56,738 bases of DNA from NCBI GenBank assembly GCA_001783215.1, contig MFRA01000003.1, forward strand, positions 1 through 56,738, written 5' to 3'. Under the pieces are notes generated by a model. That model was not told the origin of the DNA and ran no database searches. It saw only the letters and a list, made by a program, of their open reading frames with translations. How positions within the stretch are numbered: position 1 is the stretch's first letter; each line of letters starts with the position of its first letter. Made by a program: the position numbers and the translations under genes. This document shows, in pieces, positions 46,835 to 56,579 of this stretch. This DNA is from Candidatus Magasanikbacteria bacterium RIFOXYD1_FULL_40_23 (lineage in GTDB: Bacteria > Patescibacteriota > Patescibacteriia > Magasanikbacterales > GWA2-37-8).

Positions 46835-49051
46835 ATGGCAGTAAAAAATTGGTCCATGGAATGGGGAGGAAGAACTCTCTCTGTGGAAACAGGTAAATTG
46901 GCTCTACAGGCCAATGCTTCTTGTGTAGTAACTTATGGAGAAACAGTTTTCTTAGCTACTGCTACAATCAGCAAAAACACTCGCGACGGAATAGATTTTC
47001 TTCCGCTCATGGTAAACTTCGAAGAGAAGTTATATGCAGCCGGCAAAATCAAAGGCAGTCGTTTTATAAAGCGTGAAGGCCGCCCAAGCGATGATGCTAT
47101 TTTGTCTGGTAGATTAGTAGACAGAGCTATTCGTCCGCTTTTCAATGAAAGTTTGCGCAATGATGTTCAGGTAATTCTTACCGCTCTATCTTTTGATGGA
47201 GAAGTTGATTCGCAGATTCCAGCTATGGTAGCTGCTTCTGTAGCTTTGTCTATTTCTTCTATTCCTTGGAAGGGTCCAATTGGTGGTGTGCGCGTAGGAT
47301 CTGTAGACGGTAACTGGAAAATCAATCCGACCATTGCCGAAAGACAAACTAGTACGGTAGATATTGTGGTAGCTGGCACTCCGGAAAAAGTAATTATGGT
47401 AGAGGCTGCCTGTAAAGAAACTTCAGAAAAGGATGTTATAGAAGCTATGCAATTTGGCGCCAATCAAATGGCTCCGCTCATTGATTTTATAAATAAAATT
47501 CAATCAGAAGTAGGTTTGCCAAAAATGACTTCTGCCGACACCGAAAGCGAAACAGAAATTGCTTTGAAGAAAGCAGAAAAAGACGCAGACGAATTGGTAG
47601 CTAGTCACGTAGAAGACTGGATTTTCAATTCTCCTAAAGTAGACAGAAGAGAACGAGTAGAATTGGTAAATAAGTTTAGCGACGCCATAAAACAAATGTT
47701 GGTAGAAAAAGAAACCAGCGAAACCGTAATGAAAATTGTTTTGGGCAGAGTAAAAATTTATGTAGAAAAATATATTACCGAACAAATCTTAAAAAATAAT
47801 CAACGTTTAGATGGTCGTGGTATTACTGATGTTCGCGCTCTTAGCGCCGAAGTTGGTTTACTTCCCCGTACTCATGGGACTGGTATGTTTATGCGTGGTG
47901 ATACTCAAGTATTATCTGTAGTTACTCTTGGCGCTCCTGGTGATGTGCAGACTGTAGATACTATGGAAGAAGATGGTACCAAACGCTACATGCACCACTA
48001 TAGCGACACCCCAGCTACCTATGGCGAAACTGGCCCACTTCGTGGACCGGGCAACAGAGCTATTGGTCACGGTGCTTTGGCCGAAAGAGCATTAGAGCCT
48101 ATGCTTCCTCCAGAATCAGAATTCCCTTACGCTATGCGCGTAGTATCCGAAGTTCTTGGATCCAATGGTTCTAGTTCCATGGCTTCTGTTTGTGGATCTA
48201 CACTTGCTCTTATGGATGCTGGTGTACCAATCAAGAAACCAGTAGCTGGTATTGCTATGGGATTGGCAAGCGACAAAAGTGGTAACTGGAAAGTTATTAC
48301 TGACTTGCAAGATGTAGAAGACGGCCCAGGTGGAATGGACTTCAAAATCGCTGGTACTGCAGATGGCGTAACAGCAATTCAAATGGACACCAAGACCGAA
48401 GGCTTAAATTGGGAAATTGTAAAACAAACTTTCTCTCAATCCAAAGAAGCCAGAGTTAAAATTTTGGGCTTCATGAATAATATTCTTTCTGCACCTCGTG
48501 CCGAAATGTCCAAATATGCTCCTCGCATTGTTACTATTAATATCAACCCAGACAAGATTCGCGACGTTATCGGCCCAGGCGGAAAAATGATCAACAAAAT
48601 TATTGCCGAGACTGGTGTATCAATTGACATCGAAGACGACGGTCGTGTGTTTGTTACTTCTTCCGATTCTGTTGGTATGGAAAAAGCCGTACAGTGGGTA
48701 AAAGAATTAACTCACGAAGTAACTGCCGGAGAAGTATACGACGGTACAGTCGTTCGTCTAGAGGACTTTGGCGCTTTTGTACAAGTTCTTCCTGGTCAAG
48801 ACGGCTTGGTGCACGTAAGTGAAATTGCTTGGACACGCACCAACAGCCCAAGTGATGTTTTGCACATCGGTGATGTAGTAAAAGTTGTAGTAAAAGAAAT
48901 AGACAGCATGGGCAGAATAAACTTAAGCATGAAACAATTACTTCCTAAACCAGAAGGATATGTAGATCAGCCAAGATTTGAACGACCTCCGCGTACTGGC
49001 GGTGGATCTGGTGGAAGCCGTGGCGGACACGGTGGTGGCAGAGGAAGATAA
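46835..49051 (+). CDS. pnp: Polyribonucleotide nucleotidyltransferase
   Basis: 738 aa; GKLALQANASCVVTYGETVFLATAT, KREGRPSDDAILSGRLVDRAIRPLF, DRIRDVIGPGGKMI-type KH motif (DKIRDVIGPGGKMINKI), C-terminal S1 domain. Confidence 0.97.
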   Translation: MAVKNWSMEWGGRTLSVETGKLALQANASCVVTYGETVFLATATISKNTRDGIDFLPLMVNFEEKLYAAGKIKGSRFIKREGRPSDDAILSGRLVDRAIRPLFNESLRNDVQVILTALSFDGEVDSQIPAMVAASVALSISSIPWKGPIGGVRVGSVDGNWKINPTIAERQTSTVDIVVAGTPEKVIMVEAACKETSEKDVIEAMQFGANQMAPLIDFINKIQSEVGLPKMTSADTESETEIALKKAEKDADELVASHVEDWIFNSPKVDRRERVELVNKFSDAIKQMLVEKETSETVMKIVLGRVKIYVEKYITEQILKNNQRLDGRGITDVRALSAEVGLLPRTHGTGMFMRGDTQVLSVVTLGAPGDVQTVDTMEEDGTKRYMHHYSDTPATYGETGPLRGPGNRAIGHGALAERALEPMLPPESEFPYAMRVVSEVLGSNGSSSMASVCGSTLALMDAGVPIKKPVAGIAMGLASDKSGNWKVITDLQDVEDGPGGMDFKIAGTADGVTAIQMDTKTEGLNWEIVKQTFSQSKEARVKILGFMNNILSAPRAEMSKYAPRIVTININPDKIRDVIGPGGKMINKIIAETGVSIDIEDDGRVFVTSSDSVGMEKAVQWVKELTHEVTAGEVYDGTVVRLEDFGAFVQVLPGQDGLVHVSEIAWTRTNSPSDVLHIGDVVKVVVKEIDSMGRINLSMKQLLPKPEGYVDQPRFERPPRTGGGSGGSRGGHGGGRGR

Positions 49052-49067
49052 ACAAAATTAAATTAAT

Positions 49068-49108
49068 AAAAGATCAATCTCGAGAGTCGGGGTTGATTTT
49101 TTATTTAT
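49068..49108 (+). terminator. Terminator-like hairpin after pnp
   Basis: agatcaatctcgagagtcggggttgattttttattt. Confidence 0.55.
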
Positions 49109-49147
49109 TATATGGTTAAATTGTACGGGAAAAAAGGAGGTCGGGCC

Positions 49148-49450
49148 ATGAATCAATATTTGAAAGAAGTGAAGTGGGTCGAGGTTCGGCCAACCCAAGA
49201 AGAAGCATCAGAGAAACTCAGCGGAGTTCGTGCCGAAAATTCTGGGTTAAGAATGGAAGTTCGGGTTTTATATACCATGGAACATGGTAGGCATGTAGCC
49301 ATTACGGTATGTGATAAGCAAAGCTTATTGATTATTAAGGAGAGGATTCTGTTGAAGCTAAACTCTTCTGTTCATGAGTCGTTTGCAGAAGGTAAACGGC
49401 GAGCAGAAAAGTTTGCAGATACTTGGCTAGGAATGCTAGTTAAAAATTGA
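49148..49450 (+). CDS. Hypothetical protein
   Basis: ORF with RBS aaaggaggtcgggcc before ATG 49148. Confidence 0.5.
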   Translation: MNQYLKEVKWVEVRPTQEEASEKLSGVRAENSGLRMEVRVLYTMEHGRHVAITVCDKQSLLIIKERILLKLNSSVHESFAEGKRRAEKFADTWLGMLVKN

Positions 49451-49490
49451 AGAGAAAGTTATGGGGCGATAAATCTCGTCCCAAAATTAT

Positions 49491-49574
49491 GCCGCGGTGG
49501 TGAAATTGGTAGACACGCCAGCCTTAGGAGCTGGTTCTCGCAAGGGAATGAGAGTTCGAGTCTCTCCCGCGGCA
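49491..49574 (+). tRNA. tRNA-Leu(UAG)
   Basis: gccgcggtggtgaaattggtagacacgccagccttaggagctgg...gagttcgagtctctcccgcggca; anticodon TAG. Confidence 0.93.
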
Positions 49575-49750
49575 CATAAGAGCAACACAATAATTTGTGT
49601 TGCGACAAGAGACGAGAACGCCGGAGCGATGTTCGGCGACGCAGGCGGGCGAGCCGAACCGCGAGGCGGTGGCTAGACAAAATTTTCGGAAGAAAATTTT
49701 AGTCGAAGCCGAGTCTCTCCCGCGGCACATAAGAGCAACACAATAATTTG
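49557..49750 (+). mobile_element. Small element bounded by a 41-bp perfect direct repeat of the tRNA-Leu 3' end plus downstream flank
   Basis: cgagtctctcccgcggcacataagagcaacacaataatttg at 49557-49597 and 49710-49750; 112-bp non-coding interior. Confidence 0.55.
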
Positions 49751-49766
49751 CGTTATTGCTAAATGC

Positions 49767-50084
49767 ATGGAAACCTCACCAGACACATTATTCGTCGCGT
49801 TAGAATACGACAAAAATTTACCTAAACTTGATCTCCACGAAGTAAGACCAGAAGACGTAGAAAATGAAGTTTTTAATTTTTTGTTGGAGCAAATAAATAA
49901 GGAAGGTTACAAAGCCCAAATTATTTATGGTCGTGGTGGTGCCGGAGTTTTGAGAGAAAAAACAATAGAGTTTTTGAACAAAAATATGGTGGAACCTAAT
50001 CCGGCCCTTAAACTGGTAAAAACTTGGAAAGAATCATCTTTGGCCGATGCTGGAGGCAGGTGTTTGGTTTTGCTAGAGGAATAA
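49767..50084 (+). CDS. Smr-domain protein
   Basis: LPKLDLHEVRPEDVENEVFNFLLEQINKEGYKAQIIYGRGGAGVLREKTIEFLNK. Confidence 0.75.
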   Translation: METSPDTLFVALEYDKNLPKLDLHEVRPEDVENEVFNFLLEQINKEGYKAQIIYGRGGAGVLREKTIEFLNKNMVEPNPALKLVKTWKESSLADAGGRCLVLLEE

Positions 50085-50167
50085 TTTTTTTCCAAAAAAT
50101 CACAGCCAGTCATTGACCGGAGCCTTATTTGGTGGTAGTGTCGGATTAACAGCAAAGGAGAATTGCG

Positions 50168-50875
50168 ATGACTTCAAAAATCGAATCCATTAAGGATAAA
50201 GACCAGGTTGGTCAATTGCTAAGCGTGAACGCTAGCTTGTCTTCGGATGCTCAGTCCAAGATCTTGGACATTGTTGCTCAGTCAGGGGCAATTTTGAAAG
50301 CGCACTTTGCTTTTCTGGATTGTCACTCTACTCACATGCTACGGTTCAATCATATTGGTCGTATGCACAGCGAGTGTGATTATCTGGCCAGCCTGTTGGT
50401 GGAGCAGGCCGGTATTGATCCGGACGCAGAAACCCCTTTGAAAGTTCTTGCTGCAGAATCTGCAGGAATGTTCTTGGGTAGTTCGGTGGCCGAGTTGTGT
50501 GTTGTTAACAAGAAGAACCGTTTCAAGAAATTGGTTCTGGCACGCTGTGGTCTGGTGGATCGCCGTCCTCAGGTTGATGCTGGTTTTACATTGGGAAAGA
50601 TCAATCCCGGTAATCGTGTGGTCGTGGTTAGTGACATTTCTCGCACTGGTGCATCGGTAGAAAACATGGTCAAGATAGTGCGTCGCCACAAGGCGACAGT
50701 GGAAGTCGTGCTTCTTTTTGCCACTTGCAACGATGCTGAGCACGAGCAGCGTATGGTGGATTTGGGTGTTAATTCATATCGTTTGGCAGAGCTCAAGTTA
50801 GAGACTAGCCAAAAAGACAAATGTCCGGGGTGCTATAGCGGTGCAAATATTGAGCCTGTCTCAATGCTCATTTAA
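50168..50875 (+). CDS. Phosphoribosyltransferase-like protein (orotate PRTase-like fold)
   Basis: NRVVVVSDISRTGASVENMVKIVRRHKATVEVVLLFA resembles the PRPP-binding motif; RBS aaaggag before ATG. Confidence 0.65.
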   Translation: MTSKIESIKDKDQVGQLLSVNASLSSDAQSKILDIVAQSGAILKAHFAFLDCHSTHMLRFNHIGRMHSECDYLASLLVEQAGIDPDAETPLKVLAAESAGMFLGSSVAELCVVNKKNRFKKLVLARCGLVDRRPQVDAGFTLGKINPGNRVVVVSDISRTGASVENMVKIVRRHKATVEVVLLFATCNDAEHEQRMVDLGVNSYRLAELKLETSQKDKCPGCYSGANIEPVSMLI

Positions 50876-50960
50876 ATGACGGAGGAGGGTTGTGTTAGAG
50901 GCGGTATGGTTAGCCCAGCCGCTTATATATTTATCCCCATTTTATCCATATCTATAGGAC

Positions 50961-50989
50961 TTGACAGACTTTTAGATATTAGCTATAAT
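50961..50989 (+). promoter_or_regulatory. Consensus sigma-70 promoter (TTGACA-N17-TATAAT)
   Basis: ttgaca gacttttagatattagc tataat. Confidence 0.85.
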
Positions 50990-50995
50990 CGTCTG

Positions 50996-51188
50996 TACAT
51001 ATAAAGTCTCGATCCATTCGAGAGCCAAGTCCACAAATCTAAACATTTGGACCTCTGGGTAAATCTAAGTTTAGCCGATCAAATCGGCGTTATCACAAAT
51101 GATAAACAAAACTAAAATTTTACTCTAGGTACCAAGTGGAAAAATCTCAAAATTGAGACCGCTTGAAGGCGGTCGTTGTGTTTTTTAA
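50996..51188 (+). ncRNA. Candidate structured ncRNA or terminated leader between a consensus promoter and an intrinsic terminator
   Basis: Successive hairpins ctcga-tccat-tcgag, gccgat-caa-atcggc, ttatca-caaa-tgataa, then gaccgc-ttgaag-gcggtc...tttttt; no ORF. Confidence 0.5.
51158..51188 (+). terminator. Intrinsic terminator upstream of 23S
   Basis: gaccgcttgaaggcggtcgttgtgtttttt. Confidence 0.65.
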
Positions 51189-52651
51189 AAGCAGTTTAAA
51201 AATATTTCAAACGAAGCGAGAAATTTAAAAATAAATTTTTCACTTTGGCTGAAATGAAAGTTCCGGTTGAAACGCGTGTACGTTGACAATTCATTAGTCA
51301 ATTCAACAATAATAGGGTATGTAGTTCCCAAATATAAGTTTGGGATACCTTGATGTCGGGCTACGGTTTGATATCAAGTTAATGCTACACAAAACACGAT
51401 GAATCCGGAGATTCTTAATAGGAAATCTCCAGTGGAGAAGCACTTTTTAGTGCTTTAGTCGTGCGCAATTAAATAAGAGTGTATGGTGAATGCCTTGACA
51501 CCAAAAGACGAAGAAGGACGTGGCAGGGTGCGATAAGCCTCGGCGAGCTCCCAAGCAAGCTTTGACCCGAGGATTTCCGAATGGGGAAACCCGGCTTCGA
51601 CGTAAGTCGAAGTCATCTTATACTGAATTCATAGGTGTAAGAAGAAGACCTGGCGAAGTGAAACATCTCAGTAGCCAGAGGAAAATAAATCGAAGAGATT
51701 CCCCCAGTAGTGGCGAGCGAAAAGGGAAAAGTCTAAACTATATAAATGTTTTTATGGTAATAGGTTGGTCTTCGGATTAACTTTGAACTGTGATTTAAAG
51801 GACAGACCGTTGTTTATATAGTGTTGTAAGACAGTAGCGTCGACTTTCTGTATGTCGAGTGAAAATTTGATTCTTAGTAAAATGTTCTGGAAAGAACAAC
51901 CAAAGAAGGTAACAGTCCTGTATATAAAAATTATCAAATTATCATTGCTATTGTTCTTGAGTAGGGCGAAACTCGTGAAATTTCGTCTGAATTTGGGCCG
52001 ACTATGGTCTAAGACTAAATACTTTTGGTGATCGATAGTGGACAAGTACCACGAGGGAAAGGTGAAAAGTAGCCCGGAGAGGGCGATGAAATAGTATCTG
52101 AAACCGTACACTTACAAAGAGCGGGAGTCCGTAGTGTCGCAAGACACTGGATGACCGTGTTCCTATTGAAGAATGAGCCTGCGAGTATGTTGTGTGTCGC
52201 AATGCTTAAGCCCCTCTGGGGTGGAGGCGCAGCGAAAGCGAGTCTTAACGGGCGCTAAGTGGCACGCATATAACCCGAAACCGGGTGAGCTATCCATGAC
52301 CAGGATGAACCTTTTAGAAATAAAAGGGGAGGTCCGAACTCACGAGCCGTGCAACACTCGGAGATGAGTTGTGGATGGGAGAGAAATTCTAATCGAACTC
52401 GGTGATAGCTGGTTTTCCTCGAAATATATCTAGGTATAGCCTTAAGTGTTCCTGCTGGTGGTAGAGCACTGGATGAGAATTGGGTCCTTCGGGATACCGT
52501 TTTTAATCAAACTCCGAATACCAGTAGCCAAACTTAGGAGTCAGGCAGTGGGGGCTAAGCTTCATTGCCAAAAGGGGAACAGCCCAGATCGCTAGCTAAG
52601 GTCCCTAAATCTACATTAAGTGTAACGAAGGTGGTTTTAATTCTCAAACAA

Positions 52652-52712
<61 letters not shown>

Positions 52713-52770
52713 AGTTTTAGCGCCGAAAATGTACGGGACTAAAATGTAGTACCGAAGCTGCGAACTTACC

Positions 52771-52896
52771 GCGGAGAACTTTAAATTCTAACAACAAAAA
52801 TTAACATTTCTCTGTAAATTTAAAAAATTTATTTTTTAAATTTACAGCAAATGATTAAAACAAAATGTAGTTAGTTAGAAAGTAGAGTTCTCCGTG
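52771..52896 (+). other. Intervening sequence / expansion in 23S at the helix-45 region
   Basis: accgcggagaact ... agttctccgtggt closing stem with internal ctgtaaatttaaaaaa/ttttttaaatttacag hairpin, AU-rich, absent from canonical 23S. Confidence 0.7.
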
Positions 52897-53581
52897 GTAA
52901 TTGGTAGAGGAATGTTCTTTATGCGCTGAAGCCGTAGGCGTGAGCCGCGGTGGAGTGTAAAGAAGTAAGAATGCAGGCATAAGTAGCAAAAAGGCAGGTG
53001 CGAATCCTGCCCGCCGAAAATCCGAGGTTTCCTGGGCAACGCGAATCGTCCCAGGGTTAGTCGGTCCTAAGGCCAGGCCGAAAGGCGTAACCGATGGAAG
53101 AGCTGGTTAATATTCCAGCACTGTGCATAGTTTGGTTTTTATTGCACATCTTTAAGCTTTTAGCGTATTTTGGTTATATACGTGTCGCAAGACGGAGACG
53201 AAGCCTTCGGGTAGAGTCAACTAAAGGTGGCGAGGTGTCTAGAAAAGATAAAAATCGTTAAGCTATGTATAACCGTACCGTAAACCGACACAGGTGGATA
53301 GGTCGAGTAGACCAAGGCGCATGAGAGAACCCTCGTTAAGGAACTCTGCAATACAACGGCCGTAACTTCGGGATAAGGCCTGCCCATAGCAATATGGGTT
53401 ACAACAAAAGACCAGCTGCGACTGTTTACCAAAAACACAGCTCCCTGCTAAATCGTAAGATGATGTATAGGGGGTGATGCCTGGCCAGTGTCAGAACGTT
53501 AAGGGGAGAGGTTAATCGCAAGATGAAGCCTTGAGCCGAAGCGCTGATGAACGCCGGCGGTAACTATAACCGTCCTAAGGT

Positions 53582-53874
53582 TGTGGATTCAAGCAATTGA
53601 GTTCACTAGGATTGGGACGATTATAGCAAATAGTAAACAGTGACAAAAAATAATTACCATTGCAGATAATTAATTTTTTAAAGCCATTTAAAAAAGCTGC
53701 CTTATTTTATAGCAATATAAAATATAATCCGATCATAGCTATATGCTGGGAAAACTCAACGAAAGTTGAGAGGATCAGCAGGGAAGGCCAACAAAGTGTT
53801 GGAACCCTCAGAGACTAAACGCTATGCTCCGTCAAAAACGGATGAAGATAGAGTCCATTGTAGAGGAATCAATA
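53582..53874 (+). other. Group I intron (no ORF) in 23S near the E. coli U1931 site
   Basis: Interrupts cctaaggt|agcgaaattcc; core motifs CTCAGAGACTAAACG and GATGAAGATAGAGTCC (group I R and S elements), gatcagcagggaagg (Q-like). Confidence 0.85.
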
Positions 53875-54410
53875 AGCGAAATTCCTTGTCGGGTGAGTTC
53901 CGACCCGCACGAATGGCATAACGATGGCTGGACTGTCTCAACGAGGGACTCAGTGAAATTGCAAGGGAGGTGAAGATGCCTCCTACCCGTAACTAGACGA
54001 AAAGACCCCGTGAAGCTTTACTACAATTTGATATTGGTATAAGAATAAATCTGTTGAGAGTAGGTGGGAGCCGCAAGGCGACGATGAGACACCACCCTTA
54101 CTTGTTTTTATGCCTAATTTCCCGACATGAATCTGCCGGGGAAAACAGTGTCTGATGGGTAGTTTAACTGGGGCGGTTGCCTCCTAAAATGTAACGGAGG
54201 CGTTTACAAAGGTCAGCTTAGCTCGGATGGAAATCGAGCTGGACGCGCAAACGCAAAAGCTGGCTTTACTGCAAGACCTACAAGTCGAGCAGTTACGAAA
54301 GTAGAAGTTAGTGAACCGACCACCTCAAATAGGAGAGTGGAAGATCAACGGATAAAAGCTACTCCGGGGATAACAGGCTGATCGGACCCGATAGTCCTTA
54401 TAGACGGTCC

Positions 54411-54447
<37 letters not shown>

Positions 54448-54482
54448 ACTGAAGAAGGCCCCAAGGGTTTGGCTGTTCGCCA

Positions 54483-54534
<52 letters not shown>

Positions 54535-54867
54535 CTATCTGTTACGGGCGTAGAATGTTGAGAAGGCTCTTTCCTAGTACGAGAGGACCGGAAAGAACAA
54601 ATCTCTGGTGTACCAGTTGTCCTACCAAGGGCATTGCTGGGTAGCTATTATTTGGCACGGATAAACGCTGAAAGCATATAAGCGTGAAGCCGTCTTCAAG
54701 ATTAACATTCGTTATAGACCCCTTGTAGATTACAAGGTTGATAGGCTCTATGTGTAAGCATCGTAAGGTGTTAAGCTGAGGAGTACTAATCGGTCGAGCG
54801 CACGAAAGAAGCACTAAGTAGTGCTTTGACTACAAAAATCCTTCGTCTGATTTTTGTAGAGACCCTG

Positions 54868-54969
54868 TTATAATCGAAATGAGTGAATGAAATGGGTTGG
54901 CGGCAGTTGTGCCAAGTTTACTTGGTTACAATCTGACGGCAAAACATTTTTGAGCGAATGAGATTATAT
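54868..54969 (-). repeat. Arm-conserved hairpin element, copy 6, in the 23S-5S spacer (opposite orientation)
   Basis: tataatcgaaatgagtgaatgaaatg ... cattttt-gagcgaatgagattatat. Confidence 0.55.
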
Positions 54970-55036
54970 GGTGAAAGCCATATTGTTGGAACTGATGAAT
55001 TGAAAATTTAAACACACAATATACAACTGAGTATAT

Positions 55037-55149
<113 letters not shown>

Positions 55150-55182
55150 TATACTCAGTTTTTTTGTTGCCAGAACGTAGAT

Positions 55183-55221
55183 AAAAAACGGATTTTGTAT
55201 TATTGACAAAGTCCGTTTTTT
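55183..55221 (+). terminator. Terminator hairpin after 5S overlapping the next promoter
   Basis: aaaaaacggattttg-tattattga-caaagtccgtttttt. Confidence 0.7.
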
Positions 55222-55231
55222 GTGCTATATT
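55203..55231 (+). promoter_or_regulatory. Sigma-70-type promoter for the truD-like gene
   Basis: ttgaca aagtccgttttttgtgc tatatt (17-nt spacer). Confidence 0.7.
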
Positions 55232-55316
55232 ATTTTGTTCGTTGACAAATATCAGCCTTGCTATTTTGGCAGTTTGTGCTGATCAGAAAACTATAACAGG
55301 CACCCCAGGAGGGTCT

Positions 55317-56330
55317 ATGAGCAAAAAGGTTTTGCCCGCTGGAATCCTCAAGGCGGTTCCTGCAGATTTCATTGTCCAAGAGATTGCTCGGGGTCGGAAC
55401 GGTAATCCGTTTATCACCGAGTTGTCTCTGGAGTCAATCATTGAGGGTTACGATTCGCGTTTCCCCGTGACTGTCTTCTGCATGTCCAAAGTTCGGTGGG
55501 AAACCAAGCGTGCGCTTCGAGAGGTTGCACGCTTGCTCGGTGTTCCCCAGCAGAACGTGTGCTGCCAGGGTTTGAAGGACAAGCACGGGTACACGTCGCA
55601 GCTCATCAGTGTCCGTGGTCCGTTTCGTGAAGGTTTCTGGCATAAGGACATTGCCTTGGAGCAGTTGTATGGCCAATGGGATGACCTGCAGCGGGGAAAG
55701 AACTGGGGCAACCAGTTCACCATCAACATCCGTTCCGATGCCACTGCCACCGATCTGAATCTGGAGGCCGTAGAAGAATTTCTCAATGTCTTCGGCTCTC
55801 AGCGTTTGGGAGAGCCAGGCAGCCATGAGATTGGTCGTCTTCTGCTCGAAGGTCAGTTCGACGAAGCTGTCCGGATGTTGCTGGACGGACGCATGAGCGC
55901 CAAAGATCTGATTGAGGCCAGGAAGGCTTCCGGAGGTTCTTGGGTGGATGCATTGCTCCACAGCAGCTACCGCCACTACTTTCGATTTGAAGTAGGTAAG
56001 TGGCAGAGCTACTTGTGGAACCAGCTTGCTCAAGAAGAGCTCGCTGCCGGCAAGGTTGCTGGACAGGATCAAAGGTTGCCCATGTGGCAGCCCGATGCAG
56101 CGGTGGTTGAAAGATACCGCCATCTGTGGAATCCTCCAGACAAGCTTCACCCGGAGGCTATGCAGGAGTTGGATAGGCAACGGCGACCAGTGCTCGCTCG
56201 CGCGGAAAACTTCCAGGCCAAACATAGGAACGGTGTTTGGCGGCTCTCCTTTGCTCTTCGGCCGAGCGTTTACGCGACGGTTGCCCTGTCTCAACTCTTC
56301 CAGCTGGAGGAGAAGCACGAGCACCGGTAG
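55317..56330 (+). CDS. truD: TruD-like tRNA pseudouridine synthase
   Basis: QGLKDKHGYTSQLISVRGP matches the TruD catalytic motif (GxKDxxxxTxQ); NWGNQFTINI...VFGSQRLGEPGSHEIGRLLLEGQFDEAVRMLL; RBS aggaggg before ATG 55317. Confidence 0.75.
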   Translation: MSKKVLPAGILKAVPADFIVQEIARGRNGNPFITELSLESIIEGYDSRFPVTVFCMSKVRWETKRALREVARLLGVPQQNVCCQGLKDKHGYTSQLISVRGPFREGFWHKDIALEQLYGQWDDLQRGKNWGNQFTINIRSDATATDLNLEAVEEFLNVFGSQRLGEPGSHEIGRLLLEGQFDEAVRMLLDGRMSAKDLIEARKASGGSWVDALLHSSYRHYFRFEVGKWQSYLWNQLAQEELAAGKVAGQDQRLPMWQPDAAVVERYRHLWNPPDKLHPEAMQELDRQRRPVLARAENFQAKHRNGVWRLSFALRPSVYATVALSQLFQLEEKHEHR

Positions 56331-56368
56331 TTACCAGGTTGAGTTGTGGCCAACAGCTACAGCTCACG

Positions 56369-56418
56369 CACAGAGTCCACCATAGAAATATGGGCGTAAG
56401 GACTCTTTTTTTATTTTT
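56369..56418 (+). terminator. Rho-independent terminator after the truD-like gene
   Basis: agagtcc...ggactcttttttt. Confidence 0.65.
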
Positions 56419-56543
56419 AAGTTGAATGAGGGAAAAGAAAATAAACTTTTTTTTCCGAGTGAATGAAGAAAATACCCTAGTATTAACGACCCCCGCTTAG
56501 CGGGGTGTCAGTTAACAATCCGCCGAGTGTGCGGGTGCCACAC

Positions 56544-56579
56544 CTGCCCGAATGACTGAGGTCATTCAGTCGGGCGGGG
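56544..56579. repeat. Palindromic element related to the insert at 45014-45049
   Basis: ctgcccgaatgactgaggtcattcagtcgggcgggg vs cccgcccgaacgactgacgtcattcagtcgggcggg. Confidence 0.65.

Noticed and set aside
49459-49730. Minus-strand ORFs over tRNA-Leu(UAG) (MSSHRLAVRL..., MCRGRDSASTK...MCRGRDSNSHS)
   Set aside because: Antisense to the tRNA and its 3'-end duplication; the repeated MCRGRDS is the duplicated acceptor end.
50990-51465. Possible degraded 16S upstream of 23S
   Set aside because: No conserved 16S motifs were seen; the sequence is hairpins, a terminator and a pre-rRNA leader.
55203-55316. Upstream extension of the truD-like ORF (MTKSVFCAILFC...)
   Set aside because: This segment contains the promoter and 5S terminator; an RBS-preceded ATG is at 55317.
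55434-56367. Minus-strand ORFs of 296, 112 and 69 aa opposite the truD-like gene
   Set aside because: Typical antisense ORFs in a high-GC3 gene; no family resemblance.
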